NCBI GenBank assembly: GCA_016928525.1
Contig: JAFGKO010000295.1
Span: 10,474-74,473 of the forward strand
Origin: Anaerolineales bacterium
GTDB lineage: Bacteria > Chloroflexota > Anaerolineae > Anaerolineales > Villigracilaceae
Reading direction: 5' to 3'
DNA: 64,000 nt
This document shows positions 1 through 8,461 of the stretch, piece after piece (within the stretch, counting starts at the first letter, position 1; every line of letters starts with the position of its first letter). The notes beneath the pieces were generated by a model that had not been told where the DNA came from, made no database searches, and saw only the letters and a list, made by a program, of their open reading frames with translations. Made by a program: the position numbers and the translations under genes.

Positions 1-423
1 AACATCGGCAGTGAAATAATCACGATAGTTGGTATCTTGCATAGAGATCAAGGGGTGCCCAGTGGAGCCGCTAGTTTTGAGTTCACTCATCCGGGAGCGT
101 CTCGCGCTTTCAATAGTCATCATGTCGTTCAAGTTAGCGTTGACGACGGACTTGGTCAGCAATGGCAGCTTACGCAGGCTTTGGGTATCAGCTAATACCT
201 CGTTAGGATGAAAATTGAATCTCGCAAAAAGGCGGTTGTAATACGGAACGTTATCCATCGCATAGACGAGCAGTCGATACAACTTATCACGTTGCAGGAT
301 TTGTAACTCAGCGTAATTTAACCATTGGGTACGGTTTAATTCATCCAAACGATCTAGTACATGACGCCCCGTGACTAATTGGTAGATTTCTATTACAAAT
401 CGGCGGATAAAAGATTTCAGCAT
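1..423 (-). CDS. PaaK/CapK-like adenylate-forming ligase, N-terminal part
   Basis: The frame opens with ATG at 423 and runs off the left edge, so only the first 141 residues are visible. They contain a segment reading VPYYNRLF, typical of the phenylacetate-CoA ligase/CapK family, followed near residue 118 by TSGSTGHPL, the Ser/Thr/Gly-rich nucleotide-binding loop of adenylate-forming enzymes. GGGAG lies about 9 bases before the ATG and supports this start. Family members activate a carboxylate with ATP to an acyl-adenylate; CapK-like members are often found in polysaccharide clusters. The substrate cannot be told from this fragment, and the catalytic C-terminal domain is outside the window. 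Confidence 0.8.
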   Translation of the reverse strand, partial: MLKSFIRRFVIEIYQLVTGRHVLDRLDELNRTQWLNYAELQILQRDKLYRLLVYAMDNVPYYNRLFARFNFHPNEVLADTQSLRKLPLLTKSVVNANLNDMMTIESARRSRMSELKTSGSTGHPLISMQDTNYRDYFTADV

Positions 424-556
424 AACAACTGCTCCCAATAGACTCTGTAGATCCTAGATTTGGTTTGTAGCCTACCTTGACGGCAATCCTGGGTAACCGT
501 TTCAGCTAAAGGTCTGCGCGAGGCAAAGCCCCGCACAGAGCGAGTAAAGCAATTGA

Positions 557-2092
557 TTATTCCAAAGAAAACCCGCCGCGCTCTTGCATTTTCTCACGGA
601 TAGATTTCTCGATCTCCACCGACTGCGCTTCCAACTCGCGCACCTTACTCAAATAGGTCTCACCTGCAGATGGATCTGGCAAGCCCGCCACATTGATACG
701 GACATTGTAGCCTGCTGCCGTTAAAGCAGCTTTGGCTACGGCCGCAGCAGAGGCAGCGTCACTGATGGCATTGACATTGGCAGATTCGACACACAACAAG
801 GCCAACTCCATCACCTTAACAGCGCCCTCGGCTACTTGCAACGGGACAAATGCCGCGTTAAGTGTCGCACTTTGGATGGAGGCCGTCCGCGCATCCTCCT
901 GTTCCGGGGTTTCTTTGGGCAGGCGATACGCGCCCATGACGGCCTCGAATGCGCCAGCGTCATCGTCCACAGCGTAGGTCAATTCTTCGCGCAGTTTCTC
1001 CGCATGCACACGGATGGCCTGCATTTGCGCTTCAACTTCGGTATACTTCTTCTTGCCAATCGTCAGCCCGGCGACCATGGAAACCAATCCAGCGCCCATC
1101 GCCGCGGAATAGGCCGCAGCCGAGCCGCCTCCCGGAGTAGGCGTGGGGGCGGCAAGCTCGTCGATGAACGAGGGGCAGTCGCGGGTCCGGTTCGAAACGC
1201 TGGCGGCATATAGCCTGGATTCAAGAATCTGTTCCTTGTCGAATGCGTCCAACTGGGTGTACCAAATGGCCGCATCCACCAGAGCCTCCTGCGGGATCAA
1301 GCCGACCAGTTCACCATGATGGATGCCGACGCCGTAGCGCTGGGCTTCGCGGCGGATCACCTCCACCACCAGAGCCAACGGGGTCTTGCGGAAATCCGTC
1401 AGGTTCATGGAAACCTGGGCGCGGCCTTCCACCAGCAATCCCAGAGCCTTGACATAGCGCAAGCCACCTGAAGAGTGGCGGATGGTCTTGGCGATCTTTT
1501 TAGCGATCTCTACTTCGTCGGTGGTCAGATATATGTTGTAGGCAATCAGATAATTGCGCGCACCAATGACCGTCGCCCCAGCAGAACCCAACTCGGACGG
1601 GCCATAATCAGGCTTTCGGTCCGGGTTGGAGGCGATCTCTTCCTTGAGCCCTTCGAACTGTCCACGGCGAATATTCTCCAGGTTAGTGCGGTCTGAGCGA
1701 GTGGCAGCTTGCTCGTAGAGATAGACCGGGATGCCCAGTTCGTCGCCGACTCGCCGACCGAGACGCTGGGCCATGGCAATGCACTCTTCCATGGTAACAT
1801 CGGACAGCGGCACAAAGGGACAGACGTCCGTTGCACCGATACGCGGATGTTCGCCAGTATGCACCTTCAGGTCGATCAACTCGGCCGCGGTTTTGATGGC
1901 GCGGAAAGCGGCTTCTTCCACAGCCTGCGGCGGACCAGCAAAGGTGAGCACGGTGCGGTTATGGTCGAGGTCGGACGAACGGTTGAGCAAATGGACCTCG
2001 TCCACAGACGCAACGGCCGCCGCAATCTGGTCGATGACCTCCGGGCGGCGGGCTTCGGAAAAGTTGGGGATGCATTCGATTAATTTAGTCAT
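557..2092 (-). CDS. ftcD: Bifunctional glutamate formimidoyltransferase / formimidoyl-THF cyclodeaminase
   Basis: The 511-residue protein joins two folate enzymes. Residues 1 to about 300 are the formiminotransferase, with the N-terminal signature ECIPNFSEARRP and a central HTGEHPRIGATDVCPFVP motif. Residues about 310-500 are the cyclodeaminase, an all-helical domain with AAPTPTPGGGSAAA near its start. Together they move the formimino group from formiminoglutamate (histidine breakdown) to tetrahydrofolate and deaminate it to methenyl-THF in the cytoplasm. Many bacteria keep these as two genes; the fused order here matches the vertebrate enzyme. No histidine-utilisation genes are adjacent. No clear ribosome binding site precedes the ATG; a TATAAT box lies about 53 bases upstream. 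Confidence 0.92.
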   Translation of the reverse strand: MTKLIECIPNFSEARRPEVIDQIAAAVASVDEVHLLNRSSDLDHNRTVLTFAGPPQAVEEAAFRAIKTAAELIDLKVHTGEHPRIGATDVCPFVPLSDVTMEECIAMAQRLGRRVGDELGIPVYLYEQAATRSDRTNLENIRRGQFEGLKEEIASNPDRKPDYGPSELGSAGATVIGARNYLIAYNIYLTTDEVEIAKKIAKTIRHSSGGLRYVKALGLLVEGRAQVSMNLTDFRKTPLALVVEVIRREAQRYGVGIHHGELVGLIPQEALVDAAIWYTQLDAFDKEQILESRLYAASVSNRTRDCPSFIDELAAPTPTPGGGSAAAYSAAMGAGLVSMVAGLTIGKKKYTEVEAQMQAIRVHAEKLREELTYAVDDDAGAFEAVMGAYRLPKETPEQEDARTASIQSATLNAAFVPLQVAEGAVKVMELALLCVESANVNAISDAASAAAVAKAALTAAGYNVRINVAGLPDPSAGETYLSKVRELEAQSVEIEKSIREKMQERGGFSLE

Positions 2093-2144
2093 ATAGTTTT
2101 TTAGTCAGGGTGTTTAGGGTGAAGTAGGGTAACCGAACAGTATA

Positions 2145-2150
2145 ATTATA
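2145..2150 (-). promoter_or_regulatory. -10 box for ftcD
   Basis: TATAAT reads on the minus strand within the palindromic stretch TATAATTATA at 2141-2150, giving a leader of roughly 46 bases before ftcD. No good -35 is visible at the usual distance. Confidence 0.5.
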
Positions 2151-2176
2151 CCTGCTTCACGCACCATGCAATTTGA

Positions 2177-2182
2177 TATAAT
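2177..2182 (+). promoter_or_regulatory. -10 box for the acyltransferase gene
   Basis: A perfect TATAAT lies 37 bases before the ATG at 2220. It falls inside the longer reading frame that could start at 2166, which argues for the shorter start. A possible -35 TTCACG at 2156 has only a 15-base spacer. Confidence 0.5.
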
Positions 2183-2219
2183 CGCGGCGCTACCCATTCC
2201 ACATAAACCAGGGACTTCA

Positions 2220-3302
2220 ATGAATGACACACGTACGCGAATTCTTTGGATAGACATCATCCGCATCATTGCAGTAGCGATGGTCATAGAAATGCACGCA
2301 GGCGACAGCATCGTCTATTTGTGGGGGAAGGCACCGATCAGGAACGGCGCCATGGTCTCCTGGTGGTTGACGGGCGTGACATTCAAATCGATCGCCAGCG
2401 TTTGCGTTCCGCTTTTATTCATGCTCAGTGGTTATTTACTTTTATCATCTCAAGATCGAATATTTACATTTTTCAAAAAACGCCTTACCAAGATTGTCAT
2501 CCCCTTAGTGGTATGGGCGCTTCTTTATATGTGGTGGGATGGTGTCTTTTTGGAAACCACATCCACTATAAAAGCGATCAAACTGGCCATCCGGAACATC
2601 CTCGAGGGGAATGTACATTATCACCTGTGGTTTTTGTACGTTTTATTGGGATTGTATTTAGTGACACCGATCATGCGGAGGTTTGCTCAGTCAGCATCTG
2701 ATGGAGAATTGCTGTTTTTCATCGGGCTTTGGATATTCACTGCCACCGTATTTTATCTCTTGCAACAATTCAAAGAAATTAGCATATCCTTATTTGCACA
2801 ACCGTATGTATCGGGTTATTTGGGCTATTATCTGGCAGGCTACTACCTGGGGAGGAAAGAGTACACGAGCAGGCAGGTATGGCTGGCGGTTATATTTTTC
2901 CTTTTAACAGTGTCCGGGAGAACTTTATGGGCTTATTATCTTACTTATGATGGGGGCAAATTCGACACCAATCTCTTCGAATTCCTCACCTGGCACGTGA
3001 TCGCTGCTTCGCTGGCGAGCTTTATTGCCTTGAAAGGCGCAGCACAATACCTGGAAAAATACATCTCACCTTCCATCGAAAAAATCATCCTGCTGGTTTC
3101 CGGCGCGACCTTTGGCATTTACCTGGTTCACGACCAAATTTTGGGGATCATGGAAACCGGTGAACTGGGTTTTCACCTCACCACAAATACCTTCCACCCT
3201 TTGTTTGCTACCCCGTTGACTATTCTGGTAGCCTTTCTCTTATCGTTTGTGGTGACTTATCTCTTACAGAAAATACCCGTCGTCAAACTGATTGCGCCAT
3301 AA
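2220..3302 (+). CDS. Acyltransferase family 3 membrane protein
   Basis: This 360-residue integral membrane protein has about ten hydrophobic segments and the N-terminal family pattern WIDIIRIIAVAMVIEMHA, where the final His is the conserved catalytic-type residue of acyltransferase 3 proteins. The family O-acylates (often O-acetylates) sugars, peptidoglycan or exopolysaccharide from the membrane. I place the start at 2220, with AGGGA five bases upstream, because an in-frame ATG at 2166 lies upstream of the likely -10 box. The gene is divergent from ftcD. The C-terminal segment contains FGIYLVHDQILG, also typical. The substrate is unknown. Confidence 0.85.
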   Translation: MNDTRTRILWIDIIRIIAVAMVIEMHAGDSIVYLWGKAPIRNGAMVSWWLTGVTFKSIASVCVPLLFMLSGYLLLSSQDRIFTFFKKRLTKIVIPLVVWALLYMWWDGVFLETTSTIKAIKLAIRNILEGNVHYHLWFLYVLLGLYLVTPIMRRFAQSASDGELLFFIGLWIFTATVFYLLQQFKEISISLFAQPYVSGYLGYYLAGYYLGRKEYTSRQVWLAVIFFLLTVSGRTLWAYYLTYDGGKFDTNLFEFLTWHVIAASLASFIALKGAAQYLEKYISPSIEKIILLVSGATFGIYLVHDQILGIMETGELGFHLTTNTFHPLFATPLTILVAFLLSFVVTYLLQKIPVVKLIAP

Positions 3303-3314
3303 CCCCTCCTGGCT

Positions 3315-3450
3315 ATGGAACTTCCCGAACGCATCATTTCTGAACTTGAGCTGCGCCGCAACACGGGCGAACGCAGCACGCGCAAGTGGGTCGCTTACGA
3401 TGGCATCGTCGACGATGTGACCGATTATCCTAACCCGGACAAGCCGGAAG
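3315..3450 (+). pseudogene. Remnant of a cytochrome b5-like heme-binding protein
   Basis: About 45 codons starting with ATG at 3315 encode a stretch ending WVAYDGIVDDVTDYPNPD, which resembles the first half of small bacterial cytochrome b5-like proteins (pattern WVAY.G.VYDVTD). The heme-ligand half is absent. At 3454 the frame runs into a 12-bp inverted repeat element and then continues only through repeat sequence. I read this as a gene cut short by insertion or deletion, not a functional short protein. It lies 12 bases after the acyltransferase stop. Confidence 0.55.
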
Positions 3451-3453
3451 AGC

Positions 3454-3537
3454 TTCACCACAAAGACACAGAGAACACAAAGGTTTTCTTTGTGACCACA
3501 AAGGATTTCTTCGTGAACTTCGTGCCTTTGTGGTGAA
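3454..3537. repeat. TTCACCACAAAG inverted-repeat element
   Basis: TTCACCACAAAG at 3454-3465 is perfectly inverted as CTTTGTGGTGAA at 3526-3537, with an inner CTTTGTG..CACAAAG pair between them. Related versions occur at about 55205-55303 and 56384-56452. The rest of this 356-base gap, 3538-3658, holds what looks like a second repeat type (GCGAATTCACACGAA near 3597, then TTAGTGAAGATTGGCGCGG), and no gene. Confidence 0.7.
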
Positions 3538-3658
3538 AATCCTTGCACAAAAAACAAGCTTTTCGTTTCTCAGGTACTAACGGGCACGATGTCCACGCGA
3601 ATTCACACGAACCTTGAAAATTAGTGAAGATTGGCGCGGATTAGCGGATTACCTTTTG

Positions 3659-4552
3659 TCATTTGGATTCAGGTTGCTTAACGATCAGCACCGAGCAATT
3701 CGAGTAATGCACCAGCTTGCGCGAGACGCTGCCCATCAGCCAGCCCTGGAATTGACTGAGTCCGCGCGAACCGGCAACGATCAGGTCGACGTCTTCTTTG
3801 TCGCTGTATGCGATGATCTCAGTGGCGGCGTCACCGCGAACCAGCACGGGGGTAGATTCAACTCCCATCTTCAGGAGCAGATTGCGGGCACGTTCCAGAA
3901 GCGCTTCCCCTTCCCGTTCTTGTCCCTGCATCAGTTTTCTTTCCTCTTCTGCTGAATAATAAGGGACATATGCATCCCGTCCGCCAAAGTAGGGCTCCAT
4001 AATGTAAGGATGCGCCAACGGGGGCACAACATGCAAGAGGCGTACATCCATCCCTTCGGGAAATGGGAATTTTCCCAGATAACGCGCCGCCCGCTGGCTG
4101 TACAGCGAACCGTCCGTTACGAGCAAAACACGACGCAGCCCCTGATAGGGAGCGCGCACCACCAGCACCGGGCAGCAAGCATACTCGACAACTTGCTGTG
4201 CTACGCCGCCAAGCAAAATACCCAGTGTAGCCCGCAAGCCCTTGGCACCCATCACCGTAACATCCGGTTTCATCTTTTGAGCGGTTTCCACGATCTTTTC
4301 AGCCGGATAGCCCAACACAAGCTCGGCATCTGCATTAATGCCAGCTTCGAGCAGTTGCTCTTCGGTATGCTTCAGGCTGCGTTCCATTTGCCCTACAGCA
4401 AAGGTTTGACCGGGTGGGAACACGCGCAAAACATATACGCGAGATTTTGACGGCAAAGGAAGTTCCTGCAACAATTTGACTGCGGCCTGCGCATGCTGCG
4501 AACCATCGTCGGCCAGAAGGATTTTCATCCGCTTTTTCGCCTGGGCGTTCAT
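3659..4552 (-). CDS. Tandem universal stress protein (two UspA domains)
   Basis: The protein has 297 residues: two copies of the ~140-residue Usp fold. Domain 1 begins MKILLADDGSQHAQAA and carries VMGAKGLRATLGILLGG. Domain 2 begins VLLVTDGSLYSQRAA and ends with the ATP-binding-type loop GSRGLSQFQGWLMGSVS followed by NCSVLIVK. Such proteins bind ATP/AMP and support survival under stress; the exact role here is unknown. The start at 4552 is set by AGGAGGT six bases upstream. A longer open frame to 4609 has no ribosome binding site. Confidence 0.9.
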   Translation of the reverse strand: MNAQAKKRMKILLADDGSQHAQAAVKLLQELPLPSKSRVYVLRVFPPGQTFAVGQMERSLKHTEEQLLEAGINADAELVLGYPAEKIVETAQKMKPDVTVMGAKGLRATLGILLGGVAQQVVEYACCPVLVVRAPYQGLRRVLLVTDGSLYSQRAARYLGKFPFPEGMDVRLLHVVPPLAHPYIMEPYFGGRDAYVPYYSAEEERKLMQGQEREGEALLERARNLLLKMGVESTPVLVRGDAATEIIAYSDKEDVDLIVAGSRGLSQFQGWLMGSVSRKLVHYSNCSVLIVKQPESK

Positions 4553-4707
4553 AGAGCACCTCCTTCCATCATAAAAAAAACGCCGCTCCCCGCCTCTACT
4601 GTAGCACAAATCGATATCCGATTTCTAGTCCCATTTCCCCTTTGACTCTGATTTTGTTCTGCTGTACACTTTACATAATTAGGAATTACGCCGTTCACAA
4701 AAAGATA

Positions 4708-4754
4708 CCGAAAATAAGGGGGAACGAGCTGCGCTCGTTCCCCCTTATTTTCGG
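4708..4754. repeat. Hairpin with a 22-bp perfect stem
   Basis: Positions 4708-4729 and 4733-4754 are perfect inverse complements around the loop TGC. The hairpin lies between the divergent stress-protein and membrane-protein genes, so it is not an obvious terminator for either. The rest of the 251-base gap shows no gene. Confidence 0.75.
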
Positions 4755-4803
4755 GCTTCTTACTATTTTTCGAAAAGCAGTGAGAATATTTGAGGAGGCC
4801 AGC

Positions 4804-5532
4804 ATGGACCAATTCTTTGCAAAGGATTTCAGCGGGGGTGAATTCGTCTTTTTGGGGATAGCCCATCTGATCGCATTGCTCTGTATTGTTCTACTCAACT
4901 TCTATTTGTTACGCTATAAGGCCAAAAGCGAGTCTGAGCGCTCGAAAATCCGCTGGACGATGGCCATCGTGCTGTGGGTCAACGAATTTGGCTGGCACAT
5001 CTGGAACGCGGCCATCGGTCAATGGAACATCCAGACCATGATCCCTCTGCACGTGTGCAGCATTTTGGTCTGGTTGGGCGGCCTCATGCTGGTGACGAAG
5101 AATTACACCATATATGAGTTCGCCTATTTCATGGGCATCGGCGGCGCGCTGCAAGCCCTGCTGACGCCCGACCTGGGTATCTACGGTTTCCCGCACTACC
5201 GTTTTTTTCAAACCTTCCTCTCGCACGGACTGATCGTCACCTCCGCCATTTACATGACGACAGTCGAAGGCTTCCGCCCCACCTGGAAGTCATTCGGGCG
5301 TGTCTTCCTCGGCATGAACATCTATCTGCTCATCGTCTTCTTCATCAACCAGGCCATCGGCAGCAACTACATGTTCGTAGCCCATAAGCCCGAAACGGCC
5401 AGCTTGCTGGACGCGCTACCCGAGTGGCCCTGGTACATTTTGTGGCTGGAAGCCCTCGGCATGCTGACCTGCCTGATCCTATACATTCCCTTCTTCATCA
5501 AAGATTGGCGCGTGAAAACCCAACCCGCCTAG
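4804..5532 (+). CDS. TIGR02206-type integral membrane protein, copy 1
   Basis: This 242-residue protein has about six or seven membrane helices and motifs typical of the uncharacterised TIGR02206/YwaF-like family, including WVNEFGWHIWNA, PLHVCSILVWLGG and PDLGIYGFPHYRFFQTFLSH. Start 4804 is preceded by GAGGAGG; an upstream extension to 4642 would read through a long hairpin and is rejected. The gene at 5536 is a close paralogue that follows after three bases. The biochemical function of the family is not known to me. Confidence 0.8.
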   Translation: MDQFFAKDFSGGEFVFLGIAHLIALLCIVLLNFYLLRYKAKSESERSKIRWTMAIVLWVNEFGWHIWNAAIGQWNIQTMIPLHVCSILVWLGGLMLVTKNYTIYEFAYFMGIGGALQALLTPDLGIYGFPHYRFFQTFLSHGLIVTSAIYMTTVEGFRPTWKSFGRVFLGMNIYLLIVFFINQAIGSNYMFVAHKPETASLLDALPEWPWYILWLEALGMLTCLILYIPFFIKDWRVKTQPA

Positions 5533-5535
5533 TGG

Positions 5536-6267
5536 ATGGAAGAATTCTTCGCCTGGGATTACCACGGCGCGCCTTTCGAACTCTTTGGTCCGGCCCACAT
5601 CGCCGGGCTGATCGCGCTTCTGCTCCTGAACCTGAGCCTGCTTCCGTTTAAAAAAGCGGACGAGGCAATACGAGCCAGAATCCGTTTAATCCTTGCCATC
5701 ATTCTGTGGGCTAACGAAATCGCCTGGCATGCCTGGAAAATTTTCCACGGCCAATGGACCCTCCAGAGCATGCTGCCCTTGCAGATTTGCAGCCTGATGG
5801 TCTGGGTTTCAGGCATCATGTTGGTTACACGCAGCTACAAAATCTATGAGTTCGCCTATTTCCTCGGCATCGGCGGCGGACTGCAGGCGCTGGCCACGCC
5901 CGACCTGGGCCTCTATGGCTTCCCCCATTTCCGCTACTTCCAGACCTTCCTCTCCCACGGACTGATCGTGGCAGCCCCGATTTACATGACCGCCGTCGAA
6001 GGCTTCCGCCCTACATGGAAATCCATGTGGAAAGCGATCCTTTGGATGAACGTTTACGCGCTGGCAATTTATTTCGTCAACGACGCGCTGGGCAGCAACT
6101 ACCTGATGGTCAATGCCAAGCCGGATGTCCCCAGTTTGCTGGATTTGCTCCCCGAGTGGCCCTGGTATATCTTGTGGATGGAAGGAATTGGAGTGCTCAC
6201 ATTTTTATTGTTATACTTTCCCTTTATTCTCAAAGACTTGAAAACGAGAAAAAACAAAAACGCTTGA
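5536..6267 (+). CDS. TIGR02206-type integral membrane protein, copy 2
   Basis: This 243-residue paralogue of the preceding gene aligns along its whole length. Shared stretches include PDLGLYGFPHFRYFQTFLSH, TAVEGFRPTWKS and EWPWYILW. It begins with ATG three bases after the upstream stop and has no ribosome binding site of its own, so translational coupling is likely. The two arose by tandem duplication and have diverged moderately. The stop codon lies within the -35 element of the tRNA-Leu promoter. Confidence 0.8.
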   Translation: MEEFFAWDYHGAPFELFGPAHIAGLIALLLLNLSLLPFKKADEAIRARIRLILAIILWANEIAWHAWKIFHGQWTLQSMLPLQICSLMVWVSGIMLVTRSYKIYEFAYFLGIGGGLQALATPDLGLYGFPHFRYFQTFLSHGLIVAAPIYMTAVEGFRPTWKSMWKAILWMNVYALAIYFVNDALGSNYLMVNAKPDVPSLLDLLPEWPWYILWMEGIGVLTFLLLYFPFILKDLKTRKNKNA

Positions 6268-6291
6268 CGAAATCCCTTCATCGTGTAGAAT
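6264..6291 (+). promoter_or_regulatory. Promoter of tRNA-Leu
   Basis: TTGACG (6264-6269) and TAGAAT (6286-6291) are separated by 16 bases. The predicted start of transcription is just before the tRNA at 6302. Confidence 0.7.
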
Positions 6292-6301
6292 ATATTCACC
6301 C

Positions 6302-6385
6302 GGGGCGATGGCGGAATCGGCAGACGCAACGGACTTAAAATCCGTCGGTGGTGACACCGTGAGGGTTCGACCCCCTCTCGCCCCA
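6302..6385 (+). tRNA. tRNA-Leu (anticodon TAA)
   Basis: The acceptor arms GGGGCGA (6302-6308) and TCGCCCC (6378-6384) pair, with A as discriminator. The anticodon loop is CTTAAAA, giving TAA. A long variable arm (GGTGGTGACACC) and the T-loop GGTTCGACCCC confirm a class II leucine tRNA. CCA is not encoded. Confidence 0.96.
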
Positions 6386-6393
6386 TATCGTTC

Positions 6394-6521
6394 ATGTCAT
6401 TGCGAGCAGCCGTTGGTCGAGTAGGGCGAGTGCTTTTCTCGCCCGTATCGAGACCCTGCGACGAAGCAGTCCCGGTATCCAGGAGATTGCTTCGCCTGCT
6501 AAAGCAGGCTCGCAATGACAT
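6394..6521. repeat. TCATTGCGAGC palindromic repeat element
   Basis: ATGTCATTGCGAGC (6394-6407) is perfectly inverted at 6508-6521. Inside are GAAGCAGTC and GATTGCTTCGC segments, as seen in a widespread family of small dispersed elements in bacterial genomes. It fills the whole gap between tRNA-Leu and dgt. Confidence 0.75.
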
Positions 6522-6542
6522 ATTGTTCTGAAAGTGAGAAGA

Positions 6543-7694
6543 ATGTTTTTTACCCGCCAACAACTGGAAGAGATCGAGGACAAGAGCCTGGCGCCCTATG
6601 GCATGCGCAGCCATGACAGCAAGGGCCGCGCCTATCTTGATAACGAGCCGGACTACCGCACTTCCTTCCAGCGTGACCGCGACCGCATCATCCACACCAC
6701 CGCCTTCCGCCGCCTGAAGCACAAGACCCAGGTCTTTATCACCCACGAAGGCGACTACTACCGCACGCGTCTCACCCACACCATCGAAGTAGCCCAGATC
6801 GGCCGCACCATCGCCCGCGCGCTGGGCGGCAACGAGGACCTGATCGAGGCCATCTGCCTGGCGCACGATCTGGGACATTCGCCCTTCGGTCACGCCGGGG
6901 AGTCCGCACTGGCGCGTCTGATGAAAGAGCACGGCGGCTTCGACCACAACCGGCAATCCCTGCGCATTGTCACCGAGTTGGAACAGCGCTATCCGGAATT
7001 TCCCGGCCTCAACCTGACCTGGGAAGTGCGCGAGGGCATGGTCAAGCACGAGTCGGAATATGACATCTCAGACGCCTCGGACTATAACCCTGACCTGCGC
7101 GGCAACCTGGAAACACAAATCGCCAACGTAGCCGATGAACTGGCCTATACCGCGCACGACCTGGACGACGGTCTGCGCTCCGGTATGCTCACGCCGCGCA
7201 TGCTGGAAGGCATCTCGCTCTGGGAAATCCTGACAGACCAGATCAAATGGCGCGGCCCCGAGCTGGACGATGTCGCCCGGCATAAACTGATCCGCCAGTT
7301 GATTGGCATGGAAGTCACCGACCTGGCCACAAGCACAGATGCTCGTTTGAAAGAAAGCAATGCCCAATCGCCACTGGATATCCAAAAACTATCCTATAAT
7401 GTCATTGGCTTTAGTGAAGAGATGAGACGCCGCAACCGCGAATTGAAAGATTTCCTGTACAATAAGATGTACCGCCATTACAGGGTAGTCCGTATGCAAG
7501 TAAAAGCCGAAAGAATTCTGGAAGAATTATTCAACGCCTACCGCGCAGAGCCATCCATTCTACCGGACCAGTTCCAGTCCTTCATCAATCAACGCGGACT
7601 CGAGCGCACCATTTGTGACTATATCGCCGGCATGACAGATCGCTACGCCATCGAAGAACATCAAAAGCTCTTCAACCCCCTCGAAAAACCATAA
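6543..7694 (+). CDS. dgt: Deoxyguanosinetriphosphate triphosphohydrolase-like protein
   Basis: This 383-residue HD-domain enzyme of the dNTPase family hydrolyses dNTPs to nucleosides plus triphosphate. Visible motifs are TAFRRLKHKTQVF, RTRLTHTIEVAQIGR, the metal-binding AHDLGHSPFGHAGE (about residue 117) and a downstream DELAYTAHDLDDGL. The length fits the shorter Dgt subfamily. I use ATG 6543; a GTG at 6534 in the same frame is possible and neither has a strong ribosome binding site. A terminator follows. Confidence 0.9.
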   Translation: MFFTRQQLEEIEDKSLAPYGMRSHDSKGRAYLDNEPDYRTSFQRDRDRIIHTTAFRRLKHKTQVFITHEGDYYRTRLTHTIEVAQIGRTIARALGGNEDLIEAICLAHDLGHSPFGHAGESALARLMKEHGGFDHNRQSLRIVTELEQRYPEFPGLNLTWEVREGMVKHESEYDISDASDYNPDLRGNLETQIANVADELAYTAHDLDDGLRSGMLTPRMLEGISLWEILTDQIKWRGPELDDVARHKLIRQLIGMEVTDLATSTDARLKESNAQSPLDIQKLSYNVIGFSEEMRRRNRELKDFLYNKMYRHYRVVRMQVKAERILEELFNAYRAEPSILPDQFQSFINQRGLERTICDYIAGMTDRYAIEEHQKLFNPLEKP

Positions 7695-7718
7695 CCGGGT
7701 CCTTCATTTCGTTTTACC

Positions 7719-7752
7719 AGACCCGGCAAAAGATAACCGGGTCTTTATTTTT
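7719..7752 (+). terminator. Intrinsic terminator after dgt
   Basis: AGACCCGG (7719-7726) pairs with CCGGGTCT (7737-7744) and is followed by TTATTTTTT. Confidence 0.8.
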
Positions 7753-7794
7753 TATTCCGAACACCTTGGAAATTTCGTAAAAAAGGAAACAAGC

Positions 7795-8259
7795 ATGGCA
7801 GAATCAACCTATCTCACCGCTGAAGGCGCTGCACGTATGCGGGCCGAACTCGAGGAATTGACAGGCTCCAAACGCGAAGAGCTGGCTGCACGCCTGCGTT
7901 CGGCCATCCAGATGGGTGATCTTTCTGAAAACGCGGATTACCATAAAGCAAAAGAAGATCAGGGCTTCCTCGAAGGTCGCATCCAGGAATTGGAATATAT
8001 TCTCAGTAATGCAATCATCATCGAAAAGAACAATCGTAAAGATATTGTGTCGATTGGTTCGCATGTCACTATTCAAGAAGAAGATTTTCCGGAGGAGACC
8101 TATCACCTGGTTGGGCCAGCCGAAGCGGACCCCACGAAGGGAAAGATATCTCACGAATCCCCCATCGGCCAGGCGCTCTTAGATCACAAAGTCGGGGATA
8201 CGGTCGAAGCGGAAACACCCGGGGGCATGATCGTGTTCAAGATTTTGAAGATAGCATAG
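7795..8259 (+). CDS. greA: Transcription elongation factor GreA
   Basis: The protein has 154 residues. The N-terminal coiled coil (residues 1-75) holds the signature GDLSENADYHKAKEDQGFLE, with the acidic tip that enters the RNA polymerase secondary channel and stimulates cleavage of backtracked RNA. The C-terminal FKBP-like domain includes SPIGQALLDHKVGDTVE. The length is normal for GreA. AAGGAAA precedes ATG 7795. It is a single gene between two terminators, so it is probably transcribed alone. Confidence 0.95.
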   Translation: MAESTYLTAEGAARMRAELEELTGSKREELAARLRSAIQMGDLSENADYHKAKEDQGFLEGRIQELEYILSNAIIIEKNNRKDIVSIGSHVTIQEEDFPEETYHLVGPAEADPTKGKISHESPIGQALLDHKVGDTVEAETPGGMIVFKILKIA

Positions 8260-8363
8260 GGTCCGGAAAGAAGCGGAAAAAAGAAAAGGCTGGGCGTCGA
8301 ACCCAGCCTTTGGATATCCATCCCGCATTATAAAAAATGTATCATTTCAAAAACATGGGGGAA

Positions 8364-8418
8364 GTGGGGTGTTTCGGACGGGCGTCGCCCATCCGAAACA
8401 CCCCACACCCCATTTTAT
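8364..8418. terminator. Long-stem bidirectional terminator between convergent genes
   Basis: A 15-bp perfect stem starting GTGGGGTGTTTCGGA (8364-8378) and closing at 8392-8406 is followed by CACCCCATTTTATT. It separates greA from the convergent gene ending at 8462. A weaker hairpin, AAGGCTGGG/CCCAGCCTT (8286-8310), lies closer to greA. The downstream motif is shared with the hairpin at 49244. Confidence 0.65.
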
Positions 8419-8461
8419 TGAAAAGTTACTAAAAATGCATTTTTGGCGTGAAATGCAGGAT

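Noticed and set aside
6099..7049. 316-codon minus-strand frame opposite dgt
   Set aside because: It crosses tRNA-Leu and a repeat and is the antisense of a well-supported gene; its sequence shows no family motif.
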